DNA from: Cohnella thermotolerans DSM 17683
GTDB taxonomy: Bacteria; Bacillota; Bacilli; Paenibacillales; Paenibacillaceae
Direction: 5' to 3'
Length of the DNA stretch: 47,571 bases
NCBI RefSeq assembly: GCF_000429825.1
Contig: NZ_AUCP01000054.1
Coordinates: 1 to 47,571 of the forward strand
Part shown: piece by piece, positions 1 to 8,673 of the stretch
Layout of the letters: each line of letters opens with the position of its first letter
How positions within the stretch are numbered: position 1 is the stretch's first letter
Made by a program: the position numbers and the translations under genes
The notes under the pieces: generated by a model
Databases searched by the model: none
Seen by the model: the letters and a program-made list of their open reading frames with translations, nothing else
What the model was told of the DNA's origin: nothing

Positions 1-260
1 AAAATGGCCTGAAACCAGCGGGTAAGCGGCGTAGAGCTGCCTTCCATGACGGTGCCGGCGATAACGGACGTCTGGTGGCCGCAGGAGGCGCATTCATATA
101 AAGGAAGTCTCCGCGTGGAGATCCGATAGGAACGGGAATGGCCGCAAAGAGGGCAGCGGAAGCCGTCGGGCCAGCGGGCGCGGAACAGCGCGTCGGCGCA
201 AGCGTGCTCGGAATCGTACATTCGGCAGAAGTCGGAAAACGACAGACGCTCGATCCCCAT
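1..260 (-). CDS. IS1595-type transposase, N-terminal part (cut by window edge)
   Basis: The first 86 or so codons of a gene that runs off the left edge. The translated part has the pattern of the IS1595 (ISXO2-like) transposase zinc-ribbon: a short N-terminal helix, RWPDGFRCPLCGH, then ECASCGHQTS and a TRWFQAIF-like segment. The two CxxC pairs (RCPLCG, ECASCG) would bind zinc. The DDE-like catalytic domain would lie outside the window. The start is the ATG at 258-260, preceded by GGAGG with a 7-base gap. An excellent sigma-A promoter with two LexA-like boxes lies immediately upstream. Whether the full element is intact, and where its terminal repeats are, cannot be seen. A domesticated zinc-ribbon gene is the alternative. 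Confidence 0.75.
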   Translation of the reverse strand, partial: MGIERLSFSDFCRMYDSEHACADALFRARWPDGFRCPLCGHSRSYRISTRRLPLYECASCGHQTSVIAGTVMEGSSTPLTRWFQAI

Positions 261-275
261 CCGCAACCCTCCACA

Positions 276-325
276 AGAACATTTGTTCGCAACTTCATTA
301 TACCAAACAAACGTTCTCGTATCAA
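276..325 (-). promoter_or_regulatory. sigma-A promoter with two LexA (SOS) boxes for the transposase gene
   Basis: Read on the minus strand: -35 TTGATA (320-325), 17-bp spacer, -10 TATAAT (297-302). One box, CGAACAAATGTTCT (276-289), falls on the expected transcription start and matches the Bacillus LexA consensus CGAACRNRYGTTYG at 13 of 14 positions. A second, AGAACGTTTGTTTG (304-317), lies inside the -35/-10 spacer and matches 12 of 14. A repressor bound at either would block this promoter. The boxes are seen directly; LexA control is inferred. Confidence 0.7.
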
Positions 326-357
326 TCGATTTGACTCAAAAAAAAAGTAAATTTCTT

Positions 358-394
358 GACCGGCGATTGGCGAGCAAATTGCCGGTCGTTTTCC
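358..394 (+). terminator. hairpin with short T tract (terminator-like)
   Basis: GACCGGC (358-364) pairs with GCCGGTC (381-387), extended by ATT/AAT inside, and is followed by GTTTTCC. It has the form of an intrinsic terminator on the plus strand, but no plus-strand gene lies to its left in the window, so its role is unclear. Confidence 0.4.
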
Positions 395-396
395 TT

Positions 397-472
397 ATCG
401 AAGGGGATAGTGGGAGGAGTGGCAGACGAGGCGAATGAAGACACCAGACTGATCGAAAGGGATAATGGGAGG
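397..472 (+). repeat. two copies of a 20-bp motif also found at 6387-6490
   Basis: ATCGAAGGGGATAGTGGGAG begins at 397 and GATCGAAAGGGATAATGGGA at 451; their first 15-16 bases differ at only two or three positions. Two further relatives lie at 6387-6406 (minus) and 6471-6490 (plus). The region 326-532 holds no gene that I can support. Confidence 0.45.
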
Positions 473-532
473 GGTCAGGGGAAACGAGACACCCGCCGGG
501 GGGAGGCCCTGAAGGAAGGGGACAAGGCCTTA

Positions 533-561
533 TTGACTGCGAACAGCGGGAAAGGTATCAT
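533..561 (+). promoter_or_regulatory. sigma-A promoter for the valS T-box leader
   Basis: -35 TTGACT (533-538), 17-bp spacer, -10 TATCAT (556-561). The predicted start, around 568, lies just before Stem I of the T-box leader. Confidence 0.65.
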
Positions 562-567
562 AGTGGA

Positions 568-848
568 ATAAAGACGAGGAAAGGGAAGAGTACGCAATAC
601 GCCCCTTCAGAGAGCGGAACCGCTGCCGACCGGCAGCGCTGGAAGGTCCCGCAGGATGGCCGTTGCCGAAGTCGCCCTGGAGTCTCCCGTTCGAACAGTG
701 GGGTAGAGCGGGACGGCGGCAGCCGTTAACATGCTTTGGAGCGCCGGACGGCTATGAAGGCAAGGAACGCCGTTCGGAATGAAGGTGGTACCACGGAAGC
801 GAACCTTTCGTCCTTTGCGGCGGGAGGGTTTTGTATTTTTGTCCCTAA
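568..848 (+). ncRNA. T-box leader (valine, GTC specifier) upstream of valS
   Basis: The conserved T-box core AAGGTGGTACCACGG is at 782-796; its TGGT would pair with an ACCA tRNA end, consistent with discriminator base A of tRNA-Val. Near the 5' end AGAGTA (578-591 region) fits the 5' side of the specifier loop, and GAA followed by GTC (671-673) fits the 3' side, giving a valine codon. The competing terminator hairpin is 802-840. Known T-box logic: uncharged tRNA-Val stabilises the antiterminator and turns on valS. The specifier assignment is by eye; the T-box core is unambiguous. Confidence 0.88.
802..840 (+). terminator. T-box terminator hairpin
   Basis: AACCTTTCGTCC (802-813) and GGCGGGAGGGTT (819-830) form a stem with some G-U pairs, followed by a T-rich tract to 840. 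It overlaps the 3' part of the antiterminator, as expected in a T-box. Confidence 0.7.
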
Positions 849-865
849 TGGAGGTTGTGTCCCTG

Positions 866-3532
866 ATGAGCGAAACGCGCGAACCGAATTCCGTCGACAT
901 GCCGACGACTTACGATCCGACCAGCGCGGAGCAGAAATGGTACGACGCCTGGATTAAAGGCGGCTACTTCAAGGCCGGACGCCGGCCCGATGCACCCAAA
1001 TATACGATTGTCATCCCGCCGCCGAACGTCACGGGCATGCTGCATATCGGCCATGCCCTCGATTTTACGCTGCAGGACATCTTGATCCGCTTCAAGCGGA
1101 TGCAAGGCTACGACGCGCTCTGGCTGCCCGGCACCGACCATGCCGGCATCGCGACGCAAGCGAAAGTGGAGCAGAAGCTTCGAGAGGAAGGCAAAAGCCG
1201 CTACGATCTCGGCCGCGAGGCGTTCCTGGAGAAGGTTTGGGAGTGGAAAGAGACCTACGCGAACACGATTCGGAGCCAATGGGGCAAGCTTGGGCTGAGC
1301 CTGGACTATTCACGCGAACGGTTCACGCTCGATGAAGGGTTGTCCCGCGCCGTGCGCGAAGTGTTCGTCCGGCTGTACGAGAAAGGCTTGATTTACCGCG
1401 GCAAACGGATCATTAACTGGGACCCGGCCGCCCGCACGGCCCTTTCGGACATCGAAGTCGAGTACAAGGAAGTTAACGGGCATCTGTACCATTTGCAATA
1501 TCCGCTCGCAGACGGCAGCGGTACGCTGACCGTGGCGACGACTCGTCCGGAGACGATGCTCGGCGATACGGCCGTTGCGGTGCATCCCGAGGATGAGCGG
1601 TACAAGCATCTGATCGGCAAAACGCTGAAGCTTCCGATTGTGAATCGCGAAATTCCGATCATCGGCGACGAATACGTCGATCGGGAATTCGGAAGCGGTG
1701 CGGTCAAGATTACGCCGGCGCACGATCCGAACGACTTCGAAGTCGGCAATCGCCACGATCTTCCGCAAATTATCGTCATGGACGAATCCGGCGTCATGAA
1801 CGAGAACGCGGGGCCGTATCAAGGCATGGATCGCGCGGACTGCCGGAAGGCGATCGTGAAAGACTTGCAGGAGCTAGGCGTTTGCGTGCGCATTGAAGAT
1901 CATGTGCACCAGGTCGGACACAGCGAACGCTCCGGCGCGGTCGTCGAGCCGTATTTGTCGACGCAGTGGTTCGTCTCGATGAAGCCGCTGGCGGAAAAAG
2001 CGATCGAATCGCAAAAATCGGGCCATGGCGTCAACTTCGTTCCCGACCGGTTCGAGAAAATTTATTTGCAATGGATCGAGAACGTCCGCGATTGGTGTAT
2101 TTCCCGTCAGCTGTGGTGGGGGCATCGCATTCCCGCTTGGTATCATGAGCAGACGGGAGAAATCTACGTCGGCATGGAGGCTCCGGAAGGCGCGGATCGG
2201 CCGGATTCGCCTTGGCGCCAGGACGAGGACGTGCTCGACACGTGGTTCAGCTCCGCGCTCTGGCCGTTCTCTACGCTCGGCTGGCCGGACGACAGCGAAG
2301 ACTTGAAGCGTTATTATCCGACCGACGTGCTCGTGACCGGCTACGATATCATTTACTTCTGGGTTGCCCGGATGATTTTCACGGCGCTCGAATTTACCGA
2401 TTCGATTCCGTTCAAAGACGTGCTCATCCACGGGCTTGTTCGGGACGCCGAAGGGCGCAAAATGTCCAAATCGCTCGGCAACGGCGTCGATCCGCTCGAA
2501 GTGATCGAGAAATACGGAGCGGACGCGCTGCGCTTTATGATTTCCACCGGCAGCACGCCGGGGCATGATATGCGCTTCCGCTGGGAGAAGGTCGAGCAGG
2601 CTCGCAATTTCGCGAACAAGATTTGGAATGCGTCCCGTTTTACGTTGATGAACCTGGAAGGCTTCACCGCCGAACAAATCGATCTGTCCGGCCCCCTGTC
2701 GACGGCGGATCGCTGGATTTTGCACCGGTTCAACGAGACGGTTCGCGACGTTACCCGCTTGATGGAGTCTTACGATTTCGGCGAAACCGGACGGCTGCTT
2801 TACAATTTCATCTGGGACGATCTGTGCGACTGGTACATCGAATTCGCCAAGCTTACGTTGTACGGCTCCGATGCCGAGGCCAAGCGCAGCACGCAATCGG
2901 TTCTGTCCTTCGTGCTGGATCGGACGCTCCGCTTGCTGCACCCGTTCATGCCGTATCTCTCCGAAGAGATCTGGCAGCACCTGCCGCACGAGCCGGGCGA
3001 GACGATTACGCTCGCGGCTTGGCCGACATACGACGCCGCATTTGAGTCGCCGGAAGCGGTCGGCGAGATGGGGCTTCTGATGGACGCGATCCGCGCGGTG
3101 CGCAACGTTCGCGCCGAAGTGAACGTCACGCCGGGCAAAAAGATCGAGCTGCTCGTGAAGCCGACAAGCCCGGCGACGGAAGAAATTTTGCGGCGCAACG
3201 AGGAGTATTTGCGGCGTTTCTGCAACACGTCGCAATTGACGCTCGACGCCGGGCTGACGCCGCCGGACAAGGCGATGACGGCGATCGTCACGGGCGCCGA
3301 ACTGTATTTGCCGATCGCCGGTCTGATCGATATCGGGCAGGAGATCGCCCGCTTGGAGAAAGAGCTCGCTCATCTCAACGCCGAAGTCGAACGGGTGGAG
3401 AAGAAGCTGGCGAACGAGGGATATATCGCGAAGGCGCCTGCCCACGTAGTCGAGCAGGAGAGAGCCAAGGGACAGGACTACCGCGACAAGCGGGACAAGG
3501 TACTGGCCAGAATCGCCGAACTGCGCGGTTAA
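866..3532 (+). CDS. valS: valine-tRNA ligase
   Basis: Class I aminoacyl-tRNA synthetase charging tRNA-Val in the cytoplasm; 888 residues, normal for bacterial ValRS. The HIGH motif is at residues 60-63 ([14 protein letters not shown]), followed by the Rossmann fold interrupted by the CP1 editing domain that hydrolyses Thr-tRNA-Val. KMSKS is near residues 532-536. An anticodon-binding domain and the typical C-terminal coiled coil ([20 protein letters not shown]) follow. I chose ATG 866 because GGAGG lies at 850-854; the open frame extends upstream to 779, but that would start inside the T-box. The valine T-box leader immediately upstream indicates control by tRNA-Val charging. folC follows after 16 bp. 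Confidence 0.98.
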   Translation: MSETREPNSVDMPTTYDPTSAEQKWYDAWIKGGYFKAGRRPDAPKYTIVIPPPNVTGMLHIGHALDFTLQDILIRFKRMQGYDALWLPGTDHAGIATQAKVEQKLREEGKSRYDLGREAFLEKVWEWKETYANTIRSQWGKLGLSLDYSRERFTLDEGLSRAVREVFVRLYEKGLIYRGKRIINWDPAARTALSDIEVEYKEVNGHLYHLQYPLADGSGTLTVATTRPETMLGDTAVAVHPEDERYKHLIGKTLKLPIVNREIPIIGDEYVDREFGSGAVKITPAHDPNDFEVGNRHDLPQIIVMDESGVMNENAGPYQGMDRADCRKAIVKDLQELGVCVRIEDHVHQVGHSERSGAVVEPYLSTQWFVSMKPLAEKAIESQKSGHGVNFVPDRFEKIYLQWIENVRDWCISRQLWWGHRIPAWYHEQTGEIYVGMEAPEGADRPDSPWRQDEDVLDTWFSSALWPFSTLGWPDDSEDLKRYYPTDVLVTGYDIIYFWVARMIFTALEFTDSIPFKDVLIHGLVRDAEGRKMSKSLGNGVDPLEVIEKYGADALRFMISTGSTPGHDMRFRWEKVEQARNFANKIWNASRFTLMNLEGFTAEQIDLSGPLSTADRWILHRFNETVRDVTRLMESYDFGETGRLLYNFIWDDLCDWYIEFAKLTLYGSDAEAKRSTQSVLSFVLDRTLRLLHPFMPYLSEEIWQHLPHEPGETITLAAWPTYDAAFESPEAVGEMGLLMDAIRAVRNVRAEVNVTPGKKIELLVKPTSPATEEILRRNEEYLRRFCNTSQLTLDAGLTPPDKAMTAIVTGAELYLPIAGLIDIGQEIARLEKELAHLNAEVERVEKKLANEGYIAKAPAHVVEQERAKGQDYRDKRDKVLARIAELRG

Positions 3533-3548
3533 CGGAGGCGTAACAACG

Positions 3549-4928
3549 ATGAACGACGACAGAGTGCAAGACGCGTTTCAAACGGCCGCCGAGGCGGTCG
3601 CCTGGATTACCGGTCTGATGCCGACCGTCGGCATCAGACCGGGCCTGGAGCGGATGAACCTGCTGATGGAGAAGCTGAACCATCCGCACCGGAGGCTCAA
3701 GTTCATTCATGTGGCCGGAACGAACGGCAAAGGCTCGGTATGCGCTTATTTGACGAGCGTGCTGCGCGAGGCCGGCTATGACGTCGGGACGTTCACGTCC
3801 CCTTACATTACTTCGTATTCGAACCGTTTCCAGTATAACGGAGAAGACATCGCGGACGAGGATTTGCTGCGGCTGGCCAACCGGCTCAAGCCGCTGTCCG
3901 ACGAGCTCGCGGCAACCGAATGGGGTCCGCTTACGATGTTCGAAATGACGACCGCGCTGGCGATCCTTTATTACGGAACGGTTGTTTTTCCCGACTATGT
4001 CGTGTGGGAGACCGGGCTGGGCGGACGTCTCGACGTTACGAACGTCGTTACGCCCGTCGTCAGCGTCATCACGAATATCGGCCACGACCATATGGATATT
4101 CTCGGTCCGACGATCGCCGATATCGCTTCGGAGAAGGCGGGCATCATCAAGTCCGGCGTGCCCGTCATTTCGGCCGCCACGCAGCCGGAAGCGATCGAGG
4201 TCATCCGGCGGACGGCCGAGAGCAAGAAGTCGACGCTGTACCTGCTTGGGGAACGGTTCCGCTACGAGACGCTGTCCGTCGCCGAGGGAGAGACGCGCTT
4301 TTCATTCGAAGGGCCGTTCCGTTCCTTGCCGTCATTGACCGTCTCCCTGAACGGCGCTCACCAAATCGTGAACGCCTCGGTGGCGCTTATGACGCTCGAA
4401 GTTCTTCGTCAATATTATGCTTTGATCGTCGAAGACGAGGCGCTGGAGGCCGGACTCAAAAAGGTGTCGTGGCCGGGCCGGCTGGAGATGGTGTCGCGCG
4501 ATCCGCGCATTTTGCTGGACGGCGCGCACAATCCGGAAGGCATGCAGGCGCTGGCGGACGCCCTTCGCGACGTTTATTCCTACGATTCGCTGAACATGAT
4601 GATCGCGATGATGCCGAATAAGAATCACGCCGAATCGCTTCGGCATATACTACCAATGGTGAATTCTCTGATCGTTACCGAGCCGGATTTCCATAAAAAA
4701 ATGAATGCCGCCGAATTGGCCGACATTGCGAAGCGGCTGCAAGGCGAACTCGGCGGACCTCGTAACATCGTGGTTGAACCGGACTGGCGGCGTGCTCTGG
4801 AGTTGCTGCAGCATAAGGCAGAGGAAGGGTCCGAACGAATTCTGTCCGTGGTGACCGGAACCTTGTACCTGATCGCCGATGTAAGGTCGTGGCTGCTCCA
4901 TCAAACGAATTCAGAAAAAGGCTGGTGA
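3549..4928 (+). CDS. folC: bifunctional folylpolyglutamate synthase/dihydrofolate synthase
   Basis: Mur-ligase superfamily enzyme that adds glutamate to dihydropteroate and to reduced folates, using ATP. 459 residues, near the usual 430. The P-loop is GTNGKGS, about residues 57-63, after FIHVA. ITNIGHDHMDILG and EKAGIIK are typical family motifs, and the C-terminal domain carries the LLDGAHNPEGMQAL segment. The ATG has AACGGAGGCG upstream. It follows valS closely, as in B. subtilis, and its TGA is only 7 bp before the murC start, so the three genes probably form one transcript. Confidence 0.96.
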   Translation: MNDDRVQDAFQTAAEAVAWITGLMPTVGIRPGLERMNLLMEKLNHPHRRLKFIHVAGTNGKGSVCAYLTSVLREAGYDVGTFTSPYITSYSNRFQYNGEDIADEDLLRLANRLKPLSDELAATEWGPLTMFEMTTALAILYYGTVVFPDYVVWETGLGGRLDVTNVVTPVVSVITNIGHDHMDILGPTIADIASEKAGIIKSGVPVISAATQPEAIEVIRRTAESKKSTLYLLGERFRYETLSVAEGETRFSFEGPFRSLPSLTVSLNGAHQIVNASVALMTLEVLRQYYALIVEDEALEAGLKKVSWPGRLEMVSRDPRILLDGAHNPEGMQALADALRDVYSYDSLNMMIAMMPNKNHAESLRHILPMVNSLIVTEPDFHKKMNAAELADIAKRLQGELGGPRNIVVEPDWRRALELLQHKAEEGSERILSVVTGTLYLIADVRSWLLHQTNSEKGW

Positions 4929-4935
4929 AACTTCG

Positions 4936-6321
4936 TTGCGAACGGCAGAGCGCGTACATTTTATCGGCATCGGCGGGTATGGCATGAGCGCTATCGCCCG
5001 GGTCATGCTTGAAATGGGTTACGAGGTTACCGGGTCGGATGTCGCCCGGCAGGAGTTGACGGAGAAGCTTGCGGCCAAAGGCGCGCGAATTTATATCGGC
5101 CATGAGCCGGAACATGTGCGGGGAGCGAATCTCGTCGTCTATTCGACGGCGCTGCCCAAAGACAACGTGGAGCGCAAGGAAGCGGAATTGCTGAACATTC
5201 CGACGCTGCATCGGGCGCAAATGCTGGCCCGGCTGCTGAACGACCGCACGGGCGTGGCGGTTGCGGGGGCGCACGGCAAGACGACGACGTCCTCCATGAT
5301 CGCTCTCGTCATGGAGACGTGCGGTTTGGATCCGACTTATATTATCGGCGGGGAAATCGTCAACGTCGGCACGAACGCCAAGGCGGGAAAAGGCGATTAC
5401 GTCGTCGCCGAAGCGGACGAGAGCGACGGGTCCTTCCTGCAGTATCGTCCGGCGATCGCGGTCGTGACCAACATCGAGGCCGATCATTTGGAGAACTACG
5501 AGGGCGACTTCAACAAATTGAAGGAAGCGTACGTCAAGTTTTTGAAAAATGTGAGACCGGAAGGCTGCGCGGTCGTCTGCGCGGACGACGAGAACGTGCG
5601 GGACCTTCTGCCCCAAGCGTCGTCCACGAGGACGATTACGTATGCGATCGACGGCGAAGCGGATTATGTCGCCGCCAACATCCAGTTGGGCGATCGTTTG
5701 GCGTCCTTTGACGTGCTCCGGGGAGGACATACGCTCGGGACGATCCGGCTGTCGGTGCCGGGCCGCCACAACGTCTATAACGCGCTGGCGACCGTTATCG
5801 TCTGCCTGGAGGCTGGCGTGGCGTTCGAGCGAATCGCCGAGGCCATCGTGGAGTTCCGGGGCGCCAAACGGCGTTTCCAAGTGCTTGGCGAAGTGAAGGA
5901 CATGCTGGTCGTTGACGACTACGCGCATCATCCGACCGAGATCGAAGCGACCATTCAGGCGGCGAAAGCGACGCATAAAAGGATCATCGCGGTGTTCCAG
6001 CCGCAGCGCTATACGCGCACGTTCTTTCTGCTGGATGCGTTCAGCCGGGCGTTTAAAGATGCGGACGAGGTGATTATTACCGATATCTACTCGCCTGCGG
6101 GCGAGCAGCGGATCGAGGGCGTCACTTCCCAGCGGTTGGTCGAGCTGATCGCGGAGAACAGCAATCCGAACGTATCATACGTTCCGACCAAGGAAGAGGT
6201 GCTTGACCTCCTTGCGGCGCGGATCGCTCCGGGCGATCTCGTGCTGACGATGGGGGCGGGCGACATTTGGAAAACGGCCGACAGCCTCGCCCGTTTGCTT
6301 CGGGAGCGGGAGGAAGGCTGA
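4936..6321 (+). CDS. murC: UDP-N-acetylmuramate-L-alanine ligase
   Basis: Adds L-alanine to UDP-MurNAc, the first peptide step of peptidoglycan precursor synthesis. 461 residues. The N-terminal dinucleotide-like loop is GIGGYGMSAIARVM, the ATP P-loop is GAHGKTTTSSM (around residues 111-121), and the ligase motifs DESDGSF and DDYAHHPTEI are both present. The start is TTG 4936, giving MRTAERVHFIGIGGYG; no ATG lies upstream in frame after the folC stop. In B. subtilis murC is elsewhere, so its place after folC distinguishes this lineage. A clear terminator follows. Confidence 0.96.
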   Translation: MRTAERVHFIGIGGYGMSAIARVMLEMGYEVTGSDVARQELTEKLAAKGARIYIGHEPEHVRGANLVVYSTALPKDNVERKEAELLNIPTLHRAQMLARLLNDRTGVAVAGAHGKTTTSSMIALVMETCGLDPTYIIGGEIVNVGTNAKAGKGDYVVAEADESDGSFLQYRPAIAVVTNIEADHLENYEGDFNKLKEAYVKFLKNVRPEGCAVVCADDENVRDLLPQASSTRTITYAIDGEADYVAANIQLGDRLASFDVLRGGHTLGTIRLSVPGRHNVYNALATVIVCLEAGVAFERIAEAIVEFRGAKRRFQVLGEVKDMLVVDDYAHHPTEIEATIQAAKATHKRIIAVFQPQRYTRTFFLLDAFSRAFKDADEVIITDIYSPAGEQRIEGVTSQRLVELIAENSNPNVSYVPTKEEVLDLLAARIAPGDLVLTMGAGDIWKTADSLARLLREREEG

Positions 6322-6330
6322 GCGATTGAG

Positions 6331-6377
6331 AAAGCCGTCTCTTCGGAGGGCATTGGCCCCCGGGAGGCGGCTTTTTT
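6331..6377 (+). terminator. intrinsic terminator after murC
   Basis: AAAGCCGTCTC (6331-6341) pairs with GGAGGCGGCTTT (6363-6374), with T's to 6377. It ends the valS-folC-murC unit. Confidence 0.85.
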
Positions 6378-6386
6378 CACCTCGTG

Positions 6387-6490
6387 CCACTATCCCCTTC
6401 GATCAGAATCTCCGTTCAACTGCTCTCCATTCATTTCTGGGCCGGAAGAATCGGGGCAGTCCTCGTTACACTGAACCGAAGGGATAGTGA
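6387..6490. repeat. imperfect inverted repeat related to the 397-472 motif
   Basis: CACTATCCCCTTCGATCAG (6388-6406) and CTGAACCGAAGGGATAGTG (6471-6489) are near-complementary arms about 64 bp apart. Each resembles the 20-bp motif at 397 and 451. No gene lies between 6322 and 6601. Confidence 0.5.
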
Positions 6491-6601
6491 GACGGGCGGC
6501 GTACAAGGAGAACACCGGCCGCTTGCAACCAAATCTCTCTCATATTTGTTCTCTCCTCTTCATAGACTTTACTAGATTAAGGGACAAGGGGAGACCGACT
6601 C

Positions 6602-8140
6602 ATGCAGCCAAAAGCGAGAATGACGTTTCGCTTCGACGGGACCGTTCCCGCGAAACCGGAGCCGCAACAGCCGAACAGGACCGAAAAGTTTCGAACGGAA
6701 GCGCATCGAACGGAAACTCATCGGGTGGAAGCGCATCGGGCCAAGGAGCATTCCGTTTCCCGGGAGACAGCCCCGCATACCGAAGGCATGCCGGAGACGG
6801 CGAACCCGGTGAGCCCCGCGAGCCCGGCGGCTTCGCGAACGAACGATTTTCAAGCTTGGAACGGTCCGTACCAGGACGATATACACGCGCTCGAAGAGAT
6901 GATTCGAAATACGGACCCGATGCCGGTTGCGGGCTTCAGCAAGACGGCGAAAAGCGGCGGATCGCGCCCGCAGACCAAAACGCAGCCGAAGGCGCTTCAG
7001 GCGGAGCCGGCGATCGTCTCTCCGATCGAGCCGATTCTCCAGCCGCCGATCGGCGCCCGTATCGAACCCATGCCGGAGCTGCCCGAAAAGCCTGCGCATA
7101 ATCGACAGCAAAGCGGGCAGACGGGGCGGACGATTCCTTTTCCCGGATCGTACCGGGGGAACCGGCCGGAAGCGGAGGAAGAAGAGGAGACGTTCGAGGA
7201 ACAAGCCGAGTTCGATCACGGCTGGATCGCTGCGGAACGATATTCGCGTGGGGAAGGCCCCTCCTGGTGGAGGGTGTTCGTGACGGTCGTCGGAGCGATC
7301 GCCACCGGCGGCTTGTTCGGTTATTTGCTCTTGACGCTGTTTACGGGCGAACCGCTTTTTCCGAAAAACGGGGAAGCCAGCCCGGATGCGCTACCCGCCG
7401 CGGCGGCTCCTTATGCGCTATCGTCGGGCGAGCCGGCCGCCTCGCAGGGAGGGCAGGCTTCGTCCGGCACCGCCGCGGGTCAGGCGGAGCAGGGCGGTAC
7501 GAAGCAAAGCGCGTCCATGCAAACGTTCACCGCACCGGCCGTCTCGCTGTATTTGCTGCAATACGGCGTGTTTCAAACGGAAGAGAGGATGAAGGAGGCG
7601 GCCAAGGAGCTGCGCGCGAAAGGAATCGCCGCCGCGACCGATCAAACGGACGGCTACCGCGTCTATGCCGGCGTCTCGCCGACAAAAGCGGAAGCGGAAG
7701 CGTTGGTCGAGCATCTTGCCGGAACGCAAGTTTATCTTAAGACTTGGGAAGCCGAAAAGCTTCAAATCGCCGGTTCCGAGCACGCTCGCGAATACGCCGA
7801 TTTCTTGAGCGCAAGCGCGTCGCTGAACAGCAAAATCGCCGGTTACGCGTCGTCCGTCCTTGCCGGTTCGGACCCGGCCTCCGGAGACGACATTCAGTCG
7901 GTCCGCACCGCGCATCAGGTGTGGCTGGAGAAGGCGAAAGCCGCCGAATCGTGGCAAGGGGCCGCCAAGGAGTCCGCTCAAGCGGAGATCGTGCAATTGA
8001 ACGCCGCCATCGCGGCCCTTAACACCTACGCCGACAAGGCTTCCGAATCGTTGCTGTGGGACGCGCAATCCGCGGCGATGGAAGCGGCGTTCGCAGATCG
8101 CAGTTTGCGTACGGCAATCGCGCAAGAGAGCGGGAGCTGA
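6602..8140 (+). CDS. SPOR-domain membrane protein at the spoIIB locus
   Basis: 512-residue protein with a long charged, Pro/Glu/His-rich N-terminal half, one transmembrane segment (about residues 224-245, VFVTVVGAIATGGLFGYLLL), a Ser/Ala/Gly-rich linker, and an extracytoplasmic SPOR-like domain (about 318-385: LYLLQYGVFQTEERMKEAA ... YRVYAGVSPTKAEAEAL). SPOR domains bind denuded glycan at septa. In B. subtilis, SpoIIB, a SPOR protein of the same topology involved in septal thinning and engulfment, lies between folC and maf, so this is the positional counterpart. Sequence similarity outside the SPOR domain cannot be judged here. ATG 6602 has AAGGGGAG upstream. Confidence is high for the domain and moderate for the SpoIIB role. 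Confidence 0.85.
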   Translation: MQPKARMTFRFDGTVPAKPEPQQPNRTEKFRTEAHRTETHRVEAHRAKEHSVSRETAPHTEGMPETANPVSPASPAASRTNDFQAWNGPYQDDIHALEEMIRNTDPMPVAGFSKTAKSGGSRPQTKTQPKALQAEPAIVSPIEPILQPPIGARIEPMPELPEKPAHNRQQSGQTGRTIPFPGSYRGNRPEAEEEEETFEEQAEFDHGWIAAERYSRGEGPSWWRVFVTVVGAIATGGLFGYLLLTLFTGEPLFPKNGEASPDALPAAAAPYALSSGEPAASQGGQASSGTAAGQAEQGGTKQSASMQTFTAPAVSLYLLQYGVFQTEERMKEAAKELRAKGIAAATDQTDGYRVYAGVSPTKAEAEALVEHLAGTQVYLKTWEAEKLQIAGSEHAREYADFLSASASLNSKIAGYASSVLAGSDPASGDDIQSVRTAHQVWLEKAKAAESWQGAAKESAQAEIVQLNAAIAALNTYADKASESLLWDAQSAAMEAAFADRSLRTAIAQESGS

Positions 8141-8319
8141 GCGCTGCAGGCGGGAAGCCGATTCTATTCCGGCGGAGCGGGACGCATCGCGGCGCGCCGG
8201 TCAAAGCAGGGGAGGGAGAAGAACGACCCGGATCGATAGGGACGAAGAGCTTGGCCGCCACGGGTCCAGGCTCTTACTGCTTTCGTTTGCGGTTCGGAGG
8301 TCCTGGTCGGAAATAGGCG

Positions 8320-8349
8320 TTGTGCGCTTCCCCCGGGGGGACGTATAAT
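8320..8349 (+). promoter_or_regulatory. candidate sigma-A promoter before 8390
   Basis: TATAAT at 8344-8349, with TTGTGC at 8320-8325 and an 18-bp spacer; GGGAG follows at 8375-8379. The gap 8141-8319 holds nothing else that I can support. Confidence 0.5.
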
Positions 8350-8389
8350 GGAATCGTTAGTGTCAAAAAATGGTGGGAGACGTTGAAAC

Positions 8390-8632
8390 GTGAAGAAAAA
8401 CGGTTGGATACTGCTTCTGTTCGTGCTCATCGGCTTGCTGGGCGGCGCCATGGTCTCTCGCTGGCTGGCGACGGTTCCCGGTCTGGACTTTCTGACCCGC
8501 ACGTACCCGGTGAACTGGTCGCCTTCCGCCGACTTGCTGGTGATCAACTACCATATCCAGATCGGATTCAATCTGAGCCTCCTCAGCGTCGCGGGAGCCG
8601 TGCTGGCCATTTGGATCTATCGCAAAATGTAA
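8390..8632 (+). CDS. small two-helix membrane protein, DUF4321-like
   Basis: 80 residues starting at GTG 8390 (KKNGWILLLFVLIGLLGG). One transmembrane helix lies at about residues 6-26 and a second near the C-terminus (about 56-76, LSLLSVAGAVLAIWIY), with a short polar segment between containing LTRTYPVNWSPSADLLV. This matches the general form of the DUF4321 family found beside maf in sporulating Bacillota. No function is known to me. The SD is GGGAG 10 bases upstream. maf follows 41 bp later, so they may share a transcript. Confidence 0.8.
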   Translation: MKKNGWILLLFVLIGLLGGAMVSRWLATVPGLDFLTRTYPVNWSPSADLLVINYHIQIGFNLSLLSVAGAVLAIWIYRKM

Positions 8633-8673
8633 AAAACGCGGCAAAATTGTCGACACGAAAGGAAACCTGAACG

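Noticed and set aside
138..571. Plus-strand open frames in the left intergenic region
   Set aside because: They overlap the transposase gene, its promoter, or the non-coding motifs, and show no protein-like composition or SD.
779..865. Upstream extension of valS
   Set aside because: It would begin inside the T-box core and run through the terminator; ATG 866 has GGAGG.
1874..3445. Long minus-strand open frame opposite valS
   Set aside because: Shadow of a high-GC gene; Arg/His/Asp-rich and without family motifs.
6546..6560. TTTGTTC half of a LexA box before the SPOR gene
   Set aside because: The other half (ATATG) does not match.
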